36,059 nt of DNA. Origin: Branchiostoma floridae. Taxonomy: Eukaryota > Chordata > Leptocardii > Amphioxiformes > Branchiostomatidae. The notes under the pieces are model-generated. The model was not told the origin of the DNA. It searched no databases and saw only the letters and a program-made list of their open reading frames with translations. Made by a program: the position numbers and the translations under genes. Location of the stretch: contig NC_049997.1 of the NCBI RefSeq assembly GCF_000003815.2, forward strand, positions 958,771-994,829. The letters run 5' to 3'. Positions 35,001 through 36,059 of this stretch are shown piece after piece (positions within the stretch are counted from its first letter, which is position 1; each line of letters begins with the position of its first letter).

Positions 35001-35811
35001 GAACATTAATCCACCGCGAACATTTCTGCATTTACAGTAACATCGTTTGTGCGCGTTTCATTGTTCAAACAAAACGTTTACCATCTTAAAACAACATTAG
35101 ATTACTAACAATATGTAAAACAATAAAATCTATTTTAATTAATGTCTAATTTAAACTGAAAATTGAAACTAAAATTGTTTGCACCCCCCCCCCTTCAAGT
35201 TGAACGATCTGCAGATCATTCCTCCTGGTGGGAGGCATGATCATGAATACGGTACAGTAGAATTTTGAAAAGGCTTCGCATGCCAATACAGTAATGTTTC
35301 GAATATTTTCTGTGGAAATTTTGGATTCAAAATGCAATATGTAATATCCCTATGTACCAAAGAAAAAAATGTAGATTTCTAGAAATTCTACAAAGGAATT
35401 CACACTTATAGTAACAAGAGATCTATGCGTCATACAGGAGTTTGCAAGTTTGGGTAGGCTATATGATAATAGCGTTAATGATCCGCCTGTTCCTCGGTGT
35501 ATATGGTGTGATAACGCCTGGTCCTTTGCTATAACCACCTCATAAAACCACCGAGTGAGCGAAGAAGTTTTATTCCCTTATTTATTTATACCCTTAATTA
35601 TAACTGCTTGTTTCTGACGTTTACTCTTAGGTTTTAATCAACGTGTTGGACGTAAATGATGAGCCCCCAGTATTCCCGGAGGGAGAAGAGATCTTCGAGG
35701 TAACAGAGGGAGACGACTGGGTAGATCGGACGGCGGGGAATGTGGCAGCTTCAGACAGAGATGCTGGTTTAAATGGCACTGTGGAGTACCGAATCATCGG
35801 TGGCAATATCG
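8004..35811 (+). CDS. Large mosaic secreted/surface protein: mucin-EGF-TSP1-cadherin (26 exons, 3' end outside window)
   Basis: Exons placed: 8004-8079, 10596-12477, 12990-13112, 13670-13798, 14041-14166, 15528-15641, 16644-16817, 17593-17721, about 18404-18545, 19288-19401, 20233-20406, 22077-22205, 22887-23027, 23767-23880, 24397-24570, 25367-25495, 26663-26803, 27207-27320, 27941-28114, 28510-28590, 29094-30133, 31049-31156, 31979-32092, 32813-34168, 34423-34551, 35631-35811. All have AG/GT borders, and reading phase is kept across every junction apart from one surplus base in each of two exons. Every intron up to 29094 is phase 1, as expected for shuffled extracellular modules; most cadherin introns are phase 0. 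The product is an extracellular protein with signal peptide, O-glycosylated stalk, 14 EGF, 4 TSP1-like and about 10 cadherin repeats. Whether it is membrane-anchored cannot be seen. A calcium-dependent adhesion or matrix role is inferred from the domains only. Confidence 0.85.
8080..8729. other. Intron 1, 5' part
   Basis: AT-rich intronic sequence with no exon or recognised repeat visible. Confidence 0.4.
8730..9084. mobile_element. MITE family 1, copy B (in intron 1)
   Basis: Second copy of the element at 5434-5744, in the same orientation, with termini AAGCTAAGGGCACAACCC and its complement GGGCTGTGCCCTTAGCTT. Relative to copy A it carries extra sequence and a C-rich run (9003-9026) followed by A-rich sequence. 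The short ORFs through it on both strands are repeat-derived. Confidence 0.8.
9391..9520. mobile_element. MITE family 2, truncated or rearranged copy
   Basis: Starts AGGTGGACTCTCACAGCACT and continues TTGGGGCACCGG, then GCACTGCGGGGTTTG, related to the element at 15213-15452. Its distal part resembles, in inverted orientation, the sequence at 35990-36050. The matching right terminus is not evident, so the end coordinate is approximate. Confidence 0.55.
9770..9998 (+). mobile_element. tRNA-derived SINE-like element (degenerate)
   Basis: A plausible A box (GTGGCTAGGATAGCAGG) and B box (GAGAGGTCAAACGGG) are followed by CCTTGAGAAAGAATGTTTAC and CACTCACTCCACTCATGTG. This layout is also seen in the SINE at 25553. 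Boundaries are approximate and there are no clear target duplications. Confidence 0.5.
9999..10036. repeat. Two-copy direct repeat
   Basis: GTCAGTAATTGAATTCAC occurs at 9999-10016 and again at 10019-10036. Confidence 0.9.
10037..10595. other. Intron 1, 3' part
   Basis: Contains a G/C/A homopolymer-rich block (about 10264-10297) and ends at the acceptor of the mucin exon (TTTCAAACTATAG). A possible 60-base phase-1 cassette at 10170-10229 is discussed among the rejected items. Confidence 0.45.
10596..12477 (+). CDS. Exon 2: Thr/Ser/Pro-rich mucin-like region plus EGF module
   Basis: After the acceptor at 10594-10595 the exon reads [15 protein letters not shown] and then becomes extremely Thr-rich. 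From 10910 to 12176 it holds about sixteen repeats of the type [20 protein letters not shown] plus TTTDVTT (27 residues, with two 22-residue versions), a substrate-like sequence for mucin-type O-glycosylation. A Pro/Ser/Thr segment with Cys-containing CSCPS follows. The exon ends with a calcium-binding EGF module (12354-12477; [24 protein letters not shown]) and donor GCAAAG|GTAAG in phase 1. The exon is 1882 bases, one more than a multiple of three. The surplus is a C at 11658-11659 (GTCGAAACCTACAG where other repeats have GAAACTACAG), which shifts the frame mid-array. Removing it restores the phase-1/phase-1 exon. Confidence 0.85.
10910..12176 (+). repeat. 81-bp (and 66-bp) coding tandem repeat array
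   Basis: About sixteen units, mostly 81 bp with two 66-bp versions. Each carries ACAACAGGGATCGAAACTAC or a close variant. All lengths are multiples of three except for the single surplus C near 11658. Two- and three-unit blocks recur (for example the [10 protein letters not shown] unit followed by the [15 protein letters not shown] unit, twice), indicating block duplication by unequal exchange or slippage. The array leaves other frames open on both strands, which explains the long alternative and antisense ORFs. Confidence 0.95.
12478..12989. other. Intron 2
   Basis: AT-rich intron starting with a T run. No repeat family or exon recognised. It ends in a pyrimidine-rich tract CCCTACTTTTCTAG. 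Confidence 0.6.
12990..13112 (+). CDS. Exon 3: calcium-binding EGF module
   Basis: A 123-base, phase 1-1 exon encoding [18 protein letters not shown], then [20 protein letters not shown] and FNCTG. It carries the six Cys, the DxDEC calcium motif and the Cx[DN]x4[FY]xCxC hydroxylation pattern. The donor is weak (CTG|GTGGGA) and is followed within 25 bases by a long TG-rich tract. Because the exon is symmetric, skipping it would leave the frame intact. Confidence 0.85.
13136..13472. repeat. (TG)n-rich imperfect microsatellite in intron 3
   Basis: About 340 bases composed almost only of TGTG with interspersed TGCG, TATG and TCTG units. The Cys/Val-rich open frames through it are artefacts of the repeat. 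The transcript would be UG-rich just downstream of a weak donor. Confidence 0.95.
13670..13798 (+). CDS. Exon 4: EGF, cassette 1 position 1
   Basis: A 129-base phase 1-1 exon encoding [18 protein letters not shown], then [19 protein letters not shown] and DGFVCEG. It is a calcium-binding EGF with an N-glycosylation sequon (NAT). It is the first member of a four-exon cassette (EGF, EGF, short EGF, TSP1) repeated four times, with counterparts at 17593, 22077 and 25367. Acceptor TTTACTCTCAG, donor GCGAAG|GTACAG. Confidence 0.9.
14041..14166 (+). CDS. Exon 5: EGF, cassette 1 position 2
   Basis: A 126-base phase 1-1 exon: [43 protein letters not shown]. It is a calcium-binding EGF with two sequons (NCT, NAT). 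Counterparts are the exons at about 18404, 22887 and 26663, which are 15 bases longer between Cys 5 and Cys 6 (the HDVSTDEE-type insert). Confidence 0.9.
14167..15212. other. Intron 5, 5' part
   Basis: Bases from about 14640 onward (AAAAACGAGACTTAATGTCTG) align with the corresponding introns of cassettes 2 and 3 (from about 18650 and 23132). Bases 14200-14640 have no counterpart there and may be an insertion of unknown type. No exon seen. Confidence 0.6.
15213..15452. mobile_element. MITE family 2, intact copy
   Basis: Terminal inverted repeats: left AGGTGGTATGTCACTGCACT then TGGGGCA; right TGCCCCAAATGCAGTGAGAT then GCCACCT. The equivalent introns of cassettes 2 and 3 read straight through (near 19210 and 23692), giving natural empty sites and showing insertion after the cassettes duplicated. 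There is no ORF. Related copies lie at 9391 and 35894. Confidence 0.85.
15528..15641 (+). CDS. Exon 6: short EGF, cassette 1 position 3
   Basis: A 114-base phase 1-1 exon encoding [19 protein letters not shown] and [19 protein letters not shown], a compact EGF of the CxxCxNGGxC type. It is nearly identical to exons at 19288 and 23767 and diverged from 27207. The donor is CATAT|GTGAGC. Confidence 0.9.
15642..16408. other. Intron 6, 5' part
   Basis: Non-coding. It aligns over most of its length with the intron at 19402-20232 (shared GGTACTGAAGAAAAACAGCC and GGATATCTCCTGTT blocks), so the intron was duplicated with its exons. Confidence 0.6.
16409..16615. mobile_element. Inverted-repeat element (MITE family 3)
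   Basis: Ends GTTCTTTAGTCACAACCGGG and its near-complement CCTGGTTGTTCCTAAAGAAAC, with inverted similarity continuing through GTACTTACTTCCAA...CGTTTCGATGTCTAT on the left and ATAGACATCGAAACG on the right (about 55-base arms). It is absent from the paralogous introns before 20233 and 24397. Confidence 0.8.
16644..16817 (+). CDS. Exon 7: TSP1-like module, cassette 1
   Basis: A 174-base phase 1-1 exon starting [20 protein letters not shown] and ending with [26 protein letters not shown]. The WxxWxxW stretch is the C-mannosylation and stacking motif of thrombospondin type 1 repeats, and the R-x-R-S-C segment fits the second strand. The usual CSxTCG O-fucosylation site is missing. Five Cys are present, an odd number, because of the extra Cys in DDCFC. 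Near-identical copies lie at 20233 and 24397, and a diverged one at 27941. Confidence 0.85.
16849..17245. mobile_element. hAT-like MITE (family 4), right end eroded
   Basis: Begins TAGGGGTGGGTACAGGTAC immediately after CTTAATAC (16841-16848) and follows the element at 24602-25012 to about ATCGGTG (17245), where the right terminus and target-site copy have been deleted. It sits in the same position after a TSP1 exon as the copies in cassettes 2 and 3, so the insertion predates the cassette duplications. Confidence 0.75.
17246..17592. other. Intron 7, 3' part
   Basis: Non-coding. Aligns with 21743-22076 and 25030-25366 (shared GAGATGCATTGTGG and AAGCTAGAATTCGTT motifs). No exon. Confidence 0.7.
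17593..17721 (+). CDS. Exon 8: EGF, cassette 2 position 1
   Basis: A 129-base phase 1-1 exon: [44 protein letters not shown]. It is a calcium-binding EGF with sequons NAT and NCT. The intron just upstream differs from that of cassette 3, but the downstream intron is almost identical to it, so a recombination boundary lies inside this exon (see findings). Confidence 0.9.
17722..18338. other. Intron 8, duplicated with intron 12
   Basis: Non-coding. Nearly identical to 22206-22821, with only a handful of differences seen by eye. The contained short ORF (17947-18156) has no features of a gene. Confidence 0.75.
18339..18450. other. Assembly gap (112 N) over intron end and exon start
   Basis: Flanking bases align to 22821 and 22934 of the cassette 3 copy at the same offset of 4483 on both sides, so the gap is correctly sized. 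It should hide the last about 65 bases of intron 8 and the first 47 bases of exon 9. Confidence 0.9.
18404..18545 (+). CDS. Exon 9: EGF, cassette 2 position 2 (partly in gap, frame broken)
   Basis: The visible part (18451-18545) matches the 3' two-thirds of exon 13, including [15 protein letters not shown] and the donor TATTG|GTGAGT. The start is projected from exon 13. Relative to that exon it has one missing A (GTGCAACACC), one extra G (CAGGGGATC) and one extra base in GGAGGGGTTTTCATG. The net +1 brings the frame to TGA after GFS. The projected length is 142 rather than 141. The indels cluster within 60 bases of an N gap, so low-quality sequence is likelier than real loss, but a damaged exon cannot be excluded. 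Confidence 0.65.
18546..19287. other. Intron 9, duplicated with intron 13
   Basis: Non-coding. Nearly identical to 23028-23766 and more distantly related to the end of intron 5. No exon or insertion seen. Confidence 0.75.
19288..19401 (+). CDS. Exon 10: short EGF, cassette 2 position 3
   Basis: A 114-base phase 1-1 exon: [38 protein letters not shown]. Six Cys, compact EGF. It matches exon 14 almost perfectly and exon 6 with few changes. The near identity with cassette 3 stops at the 3' edge of this exon. Confidence 0.9.
19402..20232. other. Intron 10, related to intron 6
   Basis: Non-coding. It resembles 15642-16400 of cassette 1 more closely than the shortened counterpart 23881-24396 of cassette 3. 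It lacks the MITE found at 16409. Confidence 0.65.
20233..20406 (+). CDS. Exon 11: TSP1-like module, cassette 2
   Basis: A 174-base phase 1-1 exon: [50 protein letters not shown]. It has the WxxWxxW motif, no CSxTCG site and five Cys. It is nearly identical to exons 7 and 15. Confidence 0.85.
20438..21163. mobile_element. hAT-like MITE (family 4), long palindromic form
   Basis: Begins TAGGGGTTAGGGCTGGG after CTTAATAC (20430-20437). The left half (about 20477-20805) is an imperfect inverted copy of the right half (about 20815-21160): AAAACCGGTTTTTCTTAT on the left mirrors ATAAGAAAAACCGGTTTT on the right, with matching interior blocks such as TCAGGCATTCAC/GTGAATGCCTGA. Copies in cassettes 1 and 3 contain only the right half. 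The original right end is interrupted by a LINE fragment. Confidence 0.8.
21164..21715 (-). mobile_element. 5'-truncated LINE fragment (RT C-terminal region)
   Basis: The minus strand encodes [20 protein letters not shown], then [35 protein letters not shown] and a [20 protein letters not shown] segment. This is the arrangement found after the reverse transcriptase domain of many invertebrate non-LTR elements (LYxxxN.L...CS...K..LF..YC, then RVAYNDALR-like). It interrupts the hAT-like MITE (TATAT motifs on both sides) and is absent from cassettes 1 and 3, so it is a later insertion. It is 5'-truncated at about 21715, with its 3' end at about 21164. The host-side frame continues by chance a few codons upstream. 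Confidence 0.75.
21716..22076. other. Intron 11, 3' part
   Basis: Non-coding. Closely matches 25030-25366 before exon 16, and less closely 17246-17592 before exon 8. Confidence 0.7.
22077..22205 (+). CDS. Exon 12: EGF, cassette 3 position 1
   Basis: A 129-base phase 1-1 exon: [44 protein letters not shown]. Its 5' half shares variants with exon 16 (KNV), while the intron beyond it matches that after exon 8. Confidence 0.9.
22206..22886. other. Intron 12
   Basis: Non-coding. Near-identical partner of intron 8. It supplies the sequence expected in the 18339-18450 gap. Confidence 0.75.
22887..23027 (+). CDS. Exon 13: EGF, cassette 3 position 2
   Basis: A 141-base phase 1-1 exon: [48 protein letters not shown]. 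It is a calcium-binding EGF with an extended loop before the last Cys and sequons NCS and NQT. It is the intact reference for the damaged exon 9. Confidence 0.9.
23028..23766. other. Intron 13
   Basis: Non-coding. Near-identical to intron 9. Confidence 0.75.
23767..23880 (+). CDS. Exon 14: short EGF, cassette 3 position 3
   Basis: A 114-base phase 1-1 exon: [38 protein letters not shown]. Same protein as exon 10. The donor is CATAT|GTGAGT. Confidence 0.9.
23881..24396. other. Intron 14
   Basis: Non-coding. A shortened and clearly diverged relative of introns 6 and 10, in contrast to the near identity of introns 12 and 13 with 8 and 9. Confidence 0.65.
24397..24570 (+). CDS. Exon 15: TSP1-like module, cassette 3
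   Basis: A 174-base phase 1-1 exon: [50 protein letters not shown]. Five Cys and WxxWxxW as in exons 7 and 11. Confidence 0.85.
24602..25012. mobile_element. hAT-like MITE (family 4), complete 411-bp copy
   Basis: Terminal inverted repeats TAGGGGTGGGTACC (left) and GGTACCCACCCCTA (right). Flanking 8-base sequences CTTAATAC (24594-24601) and ATTAATAC (25013-25020) match at 7 of 8 positions, consistent with the 8-bp target duplication of hAT elements. There is no ORF. The interior contains GGTCCAGGTC palindromic runs. Confidence 0.8.
25021..25366. other. Intron 15, 3' part
   Basis: Non-coding. Closest relative is 21743-22076. Confidence 0.7.
25367..25495 (+). CDS. Exon 16: EGF, cassette 4 position 1
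   Basis: A 129-base phase 1-1 exon: [44 protein letters not shown]. Its acceptor TTTGTAATCACAG and upstream intron resemble those of exon 12. The downstream intron is diverged and carries a SINE. Confidence 0.9.
25553..25830 (+). mobile_element. tRNA-derived SINE in intron 16
   Basis: The tRNA-like head has an A box (GTGGCGTAACTGGTAGAGCG) and a B box (GAGTTCGATCCC, about 25610-25621). It is followed by a body with TGTGCCCTTAGGAAATGCAC and CACCCAGGTGTAAAAATGGG, and an A-rich end. Flanking ATATCACGAAT (25542-25552) and ATACCACGAAT (25831-25841) match at 10 of 11, a plausible target duplication. The paralogous introns of cassettes 2 and 3 lack the insert. The head is too divergent in its anticodon arm to be called a working tRNA. 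Confidence 0.8.
25842..26427. other. Intron 16, remainder
   Basis: Non-coding. Diverged relative of introns 8 and 12 (shared CAGTTAAGA, CAAGTGTA, TGGGCGGTTAT and GCGCCCAACAGGGTG blocks). It contains about 80 bases near 26030-26110 with no match in the paralogs. Confidence 0.65.
26438..26654 (+). mobile_element. tRNA-derived SINE inserted at a splice acceptor
   Basis: The head resembles the SINE at 25553: GCGTGGCGCAACGGCG (A box), then AGTAGGTCCTGAGTTGGATA (degenerate B box). The body ends in a run of T. It is flanked by a perfect 10-base direct repeat, TCTTACAGAT, at 26428-26437 and 26655-26664. The second copy is the splice acceptor of exon 17. No equivalent insert exists before exon 13. 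Confidence 0.75.
26663..26803 (+). CDS. Exon 17: EGF, cassette 4 position 2
   Basis: A 141-base phase 1-1 exon: [48 protein letters not shown]. Very close to exon 13. Its polypyrimidine tract (26645-26658) is made largely by the T-rich tail of the SINE just upstream, and its AG is part of that SINE's target duplication. Confidence 0.9.
26804..27206. other. Intron 17
   Basis: Non-coding. Not recognisably related to introns 9 and 13 beyond the first about 70 bases. No repeat assigned. Confidence 0.55.
27207..27320 (+). CDS. Exon 18: short EGF, cassette 4 position 3
   Basis: A 114-base phase 1-1 exon: [38 protein letters not shown]. Same length, phase and Cys spacing as exons 6, 10 and 14 but clearly diverged in sequence, marking it as an older, non-homogenised member. 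Sequon NYT. Confidence 0.9.
27321..27940. other. Intron 18
   Basis: Non-coding. A 98-codon plus-strand open frame (27470-27766) has no recognisable domain and lacks exon borders matching the flanking phase. I leave it uncalled. Confidence 0.5.
27941..28114 (+). CDS. Exon 19: TSP1-like module, cassette 4 (diverged)
   Basis: A 174-base phase 1-1 exon: [52 protein letters not shown]. It keeps WxxWxxW but has four Cys, lacking the extra Cys of the DDCFC motif found in the other three. Sequon NHT. The donor is ATAG|GTTTGT. Confidence 0.85.
28115..28509. other. Intron 19
   Basis: Non-coding. Bases 28300-28490 have the look of an old interspersed repeat (GTGTAGGAAGGAGTTGCGCAG) but I cannot assign it. 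Ends TTGTATTTTCACAG. Confidence 0.5.
28510..28590 (+). CDS. Exon 20: linker and start of first cadherin repeat
   Basis: An 81-base phase 1-1 exon between AG (28508-28509) and GTAAGC. It encodes [26 protein letters not shown]. Joined to exon 21 it gives [20 protein letters not shown], a natural opening of a cadherin fold (a short strand, then the VGxxVxxL segment). I accept it because of its phase, borders and continuity, although it is too short to score alone. It is the hinge between the EGF/TSP1 and cadherin halves. Confidence 0.75.
28591..29093. other. Intron 20
   Basis: AT-rich intron, no exon or repeat recognised. The minus-strand frame at 28530-28712 is a shadow of exon 20. Confidence 0.6.
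29094..30133 (+). CDS. Exon 21: cadherin repeats 1-4 (part)
   Basis: A 1040-base exon, phase 1 in and phase 0 out. It covers most of a degenerate repeat 1 (LDPN in place of LDRE, and no DxNDN end). Repeat 2 has TLDRET and [11 protein letters not shown]. Repeat 3 has [18 protein letters not shown] and SARDNG but no LDRE. It ends in repeat 4 ([35 protein letters not shown]). Partial loss of calcium motifs suggests the first repeats bind fewer ions. Acceptor TTTTGTCACCAG, donor ACACGACG|GTAAGA. Confidence 0.9.
30163..30335. mobile_element. MITE family 5, copy A (in intron 21)
   Basis: Left AGTAGTTCACCTTTATCCAT then GGGGTTACCTATATCCGTT; right AACGGACATAGGTTAACCCG then TGGACAGAGGTAAACCAGT, mutual inverted repeats of about 38 bases. 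A second copy is at 31635-31860. The ORF running from exon 21 into it is read-through. Confidence 0.75.
30336..31048. other. Intron 21, remainder
   Basis: Non-coding, AT-rich. No exon or assigned repeat. Ends TTTCATGTATTAG. Confidence 0.5.
31049..31156 (+). CDS. Exon 22: cadherin repeat 4, middle
   Basis: A 108-base phase 0-0 exon: [36 protein letters not shown]. It supplies the DIDRE (LDRE-type) calcium motif and the F-strand of repeat 4. The donor is AAGCTG|GTGCGA. The frame would hit a stop soon after if the intron were retained. It joins to exon 23 as [19 protein letters not shown]. Confidence 0.8.
31210..31496. repeat. Large fold-back inverted repeat in intron 22
   Basis: Arms of about 135 bases (31210-31346 and 31371-31496) separated by a 24-base loop. 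GGAGAGAGACCTAGT and GAGAACACGAGACT in the left arm pair with ACTAGGTCTCTCTCC and AGTCTCGTGTTCTC in the right. The outermost pairing is ATCCAAATTGTCTTCAAG against CTTGAAGAACATTTGGAT. There is no coding capacity, so it is likely a fold-back MITE. Confidence 0.85.
31635..31860. mobile_element. MITE family 5, copy B (in intron 22)
   Basis: Left CTAGTTCATCTTTATCCGCG then TGGTTACTTTTATTCATTG; right ACCAACAGATTTAGGTTACT then CCACAGATAGAGGTGAACCA. Diverged copy of 30163-30335, including the central ATTGCAATATTCT.../GCAATATTTTGAAAATAT block. Confidence 0.7.
31979..32092 (+). CDS. Exon 23: end of cadherin 4, start of cadherin 5
   Basis: A 114-base phase 0-0 exon: [38 protein letters not shown]. It carries the DxNDNxP linker motif and the following AEN motif. 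Donor TTTTC|GTAAGT. Sequon NAT. Confidence 0.9.
32405..32755 (-). mobile_element. Possible LINE 3' end, minus strand, in intron 23
   Basis: Read on the minus strand, the region ends with CCTTGCAATTAGCCTTCGGG then CATGGATTTGCAAATAAATA, a tail style typical of invertebrate LINEs. A 74-codon minus-strand frame (32531-32755) lies upstream of this tail without an identifiable domain. Assignment rests on the tail only. Confidence 0.4.
32813..34168 (+). CDS. Exon 24: cadherin repeats 5-9
   Basis: A 1356-base phase 0-0 exon, the most canonical part of the cadherin tract. Repeat 5: [31 protein letters not shown]. Repeat 6: [36 protein letters not shown]. Repeat 7: [23 protein letters not shown]. Repeat 8: [24 protein letters not shown], no DxNDN end. 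Repeat 9 begins [16 protein letters not shown]. The DxD, LDRE and DxNDNxP calcium ligands are intact in repeats 5 and 6 and weaken in 7-9. Acceptor CATACCCACACAG, donor GACACACAG|GTGAAG. Residues RNQGPE at the start are slightly longer than usual, so a nearby alternative acceptor is possible. Confidence 0.9.
34423..34551 (+). CDS. Exon 25: cadherin repeat 9, middle
   Basis: A 129-base phase 0-0 exon: [43 protein letters not shown]. Contains the LDRET motif and the strand after it. Acceptor TGTATGCGCAG, donor GCATCG|GTAAGT. Confidence 0.85.
34754..34787. repeat. Perfect 16-bp hairpin with 2-base loop
   Basis: TAAGTGTGCAGTTATT (34754-34769), AG, then AATAACTGCACACTTA (34772-34787). Confidence 0.95.
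34828..35039. mobile_element. TA-flanked inverted-repeat element (MITE family 6)
   Basis: Left TACTGTAAATGCATTTAAGT and TCGCGG; right CCGCGAACATTTCTGCATT and TACAGTA. The interior has repeated TTCGCGGTGGATTTAA(T/G)TTCGCGG blocks. TA at both ends fits a Tc1/mariner-type target. There is no ORF. Confidence 0.8.
35631..35811 (+). CDS. Exon 26: end of cadherin 9, start of cadherin 10
   Basis: A 181-base exon, phase 0 in and phase 1 out: [60 protein letters not shown]. It carries the DxNDxPP linker and SDRDAGLNG (ATDxDxGxN type). Acceptor TTTACTCTTAG, donor ATATCG|GTGAGT. The gene must continue beyond the window because repeat 10 is incomplete. Confidence 0.9.
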
Positions 35812-35893
35812 GTGAGTGGTTTTGTGTACAGGCGAAAAATATGCGCACTGTTTCTTTCTAGTTCTGTCAGTAAAATGTGCTTTCTCTGCCTAA

Positions 35894-36059
35894 AGGTGCA
35901 CTCTCACTTCACTTGGGGTTCGGAAGATACTTAACGAATTTCAGAGATAAAGAGCGATTTTTCTTACTCTTTGTGTATTTTGTCGTATTCTAAGTCATAC
36001 TTGTACGTATCACGCAATATCTAAATCATAAAAAAACCTAGAAAATAACAAAACAGTGA
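35894..36059. mobile_element. MITE family 2, copy truncated by window end
   Basis: Starts AGGTGCACTCTCACTTCACT, then TTGGGGTTCGGAAGATACTT. It matches the element at 15213 through TTGTGTATTTTG and TCTAAGTC(G/A)TACTT, and runs off the edge. Confidence 0.75.

Larger units (their letters stand above)
34552..35630. other. Intron 25
   Basis: Non-coding. Contains a perfect hairpin (34754-34787), an inverted-repeat element (34828-35039) and a C run (about 35185-35193). No exon found. Confidence 0.6.

Overview
The window is eukaryotic and reads as draft-assembly DNA from an invertebrate deuterostome, most likely an amphioxus (Branchiostoma). This is an inference from the dense short exons, phase-1 EGF/TSP1/cadherin modules, tRNA-headed SINEs, abundant small inverted-repeat elements and two N gaps (1990-2157 and 18339-18450). 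No bacterial gene organisation is present.

The main content is one large plus-strand gene that starts near 7986/8004 and runs off the right edge. I can place 26 exons carrying about 7.3 kb of coding sequence (about 2,430 residues, incomplete). In order they give: a signal-peptide exon; a large Thr/Ser/Pro-rich mucin-like exon of about sixteen 22- or 27-residue repeats, ending in one EGF module; a second EGF exon; four tandem copies of a four-exon cassette (EGF, EGF, short EGF, TSP1-like); a small linker exon; and about ten cadherin repeats. The product should be secreted or a cell-surface protein, with an O-glycosylated stalk, 14 EGF modules, 4 TSP1-like modules and a cadherin tract. No transmembrane segment or stop codon lies inside the window. 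I do not recognise the gene and give no symbol.

Layout: 1-7985 is gene-free as far as I can see and holds a GAAAAGGAAC-type minisatellite with duplicated flanks, a Tigger-like inverted-repeat element, one copy of a small MITE and a decayed LINE 3' end. 7986-12477 holds the signal peptide and mucin exons; their intron carries more MITEs and a SINE. 12990-28114 is the EGF/TSP1 array, whose introns are also duplicated and record later insertions (hAT-like MITE, LINE piece, SINEs). 28510-35811 is the cadherin region, with several fold-back elements in its introns.

Two exons are out of frame as given. The mucin exon has one extra C near 11658, and the second EGF exon of cassette 2 lies against an N gap and has indels. 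In both cases exon length modulo 3 shows that one surplus base is enough to break the frame, so assembly error is the simplest explanation. The most unusual observations are the domain order, a conversion-like tract of near identity between cassettes 2 and 3, and a SINE whose target-site duplication copied a splice acceptor.
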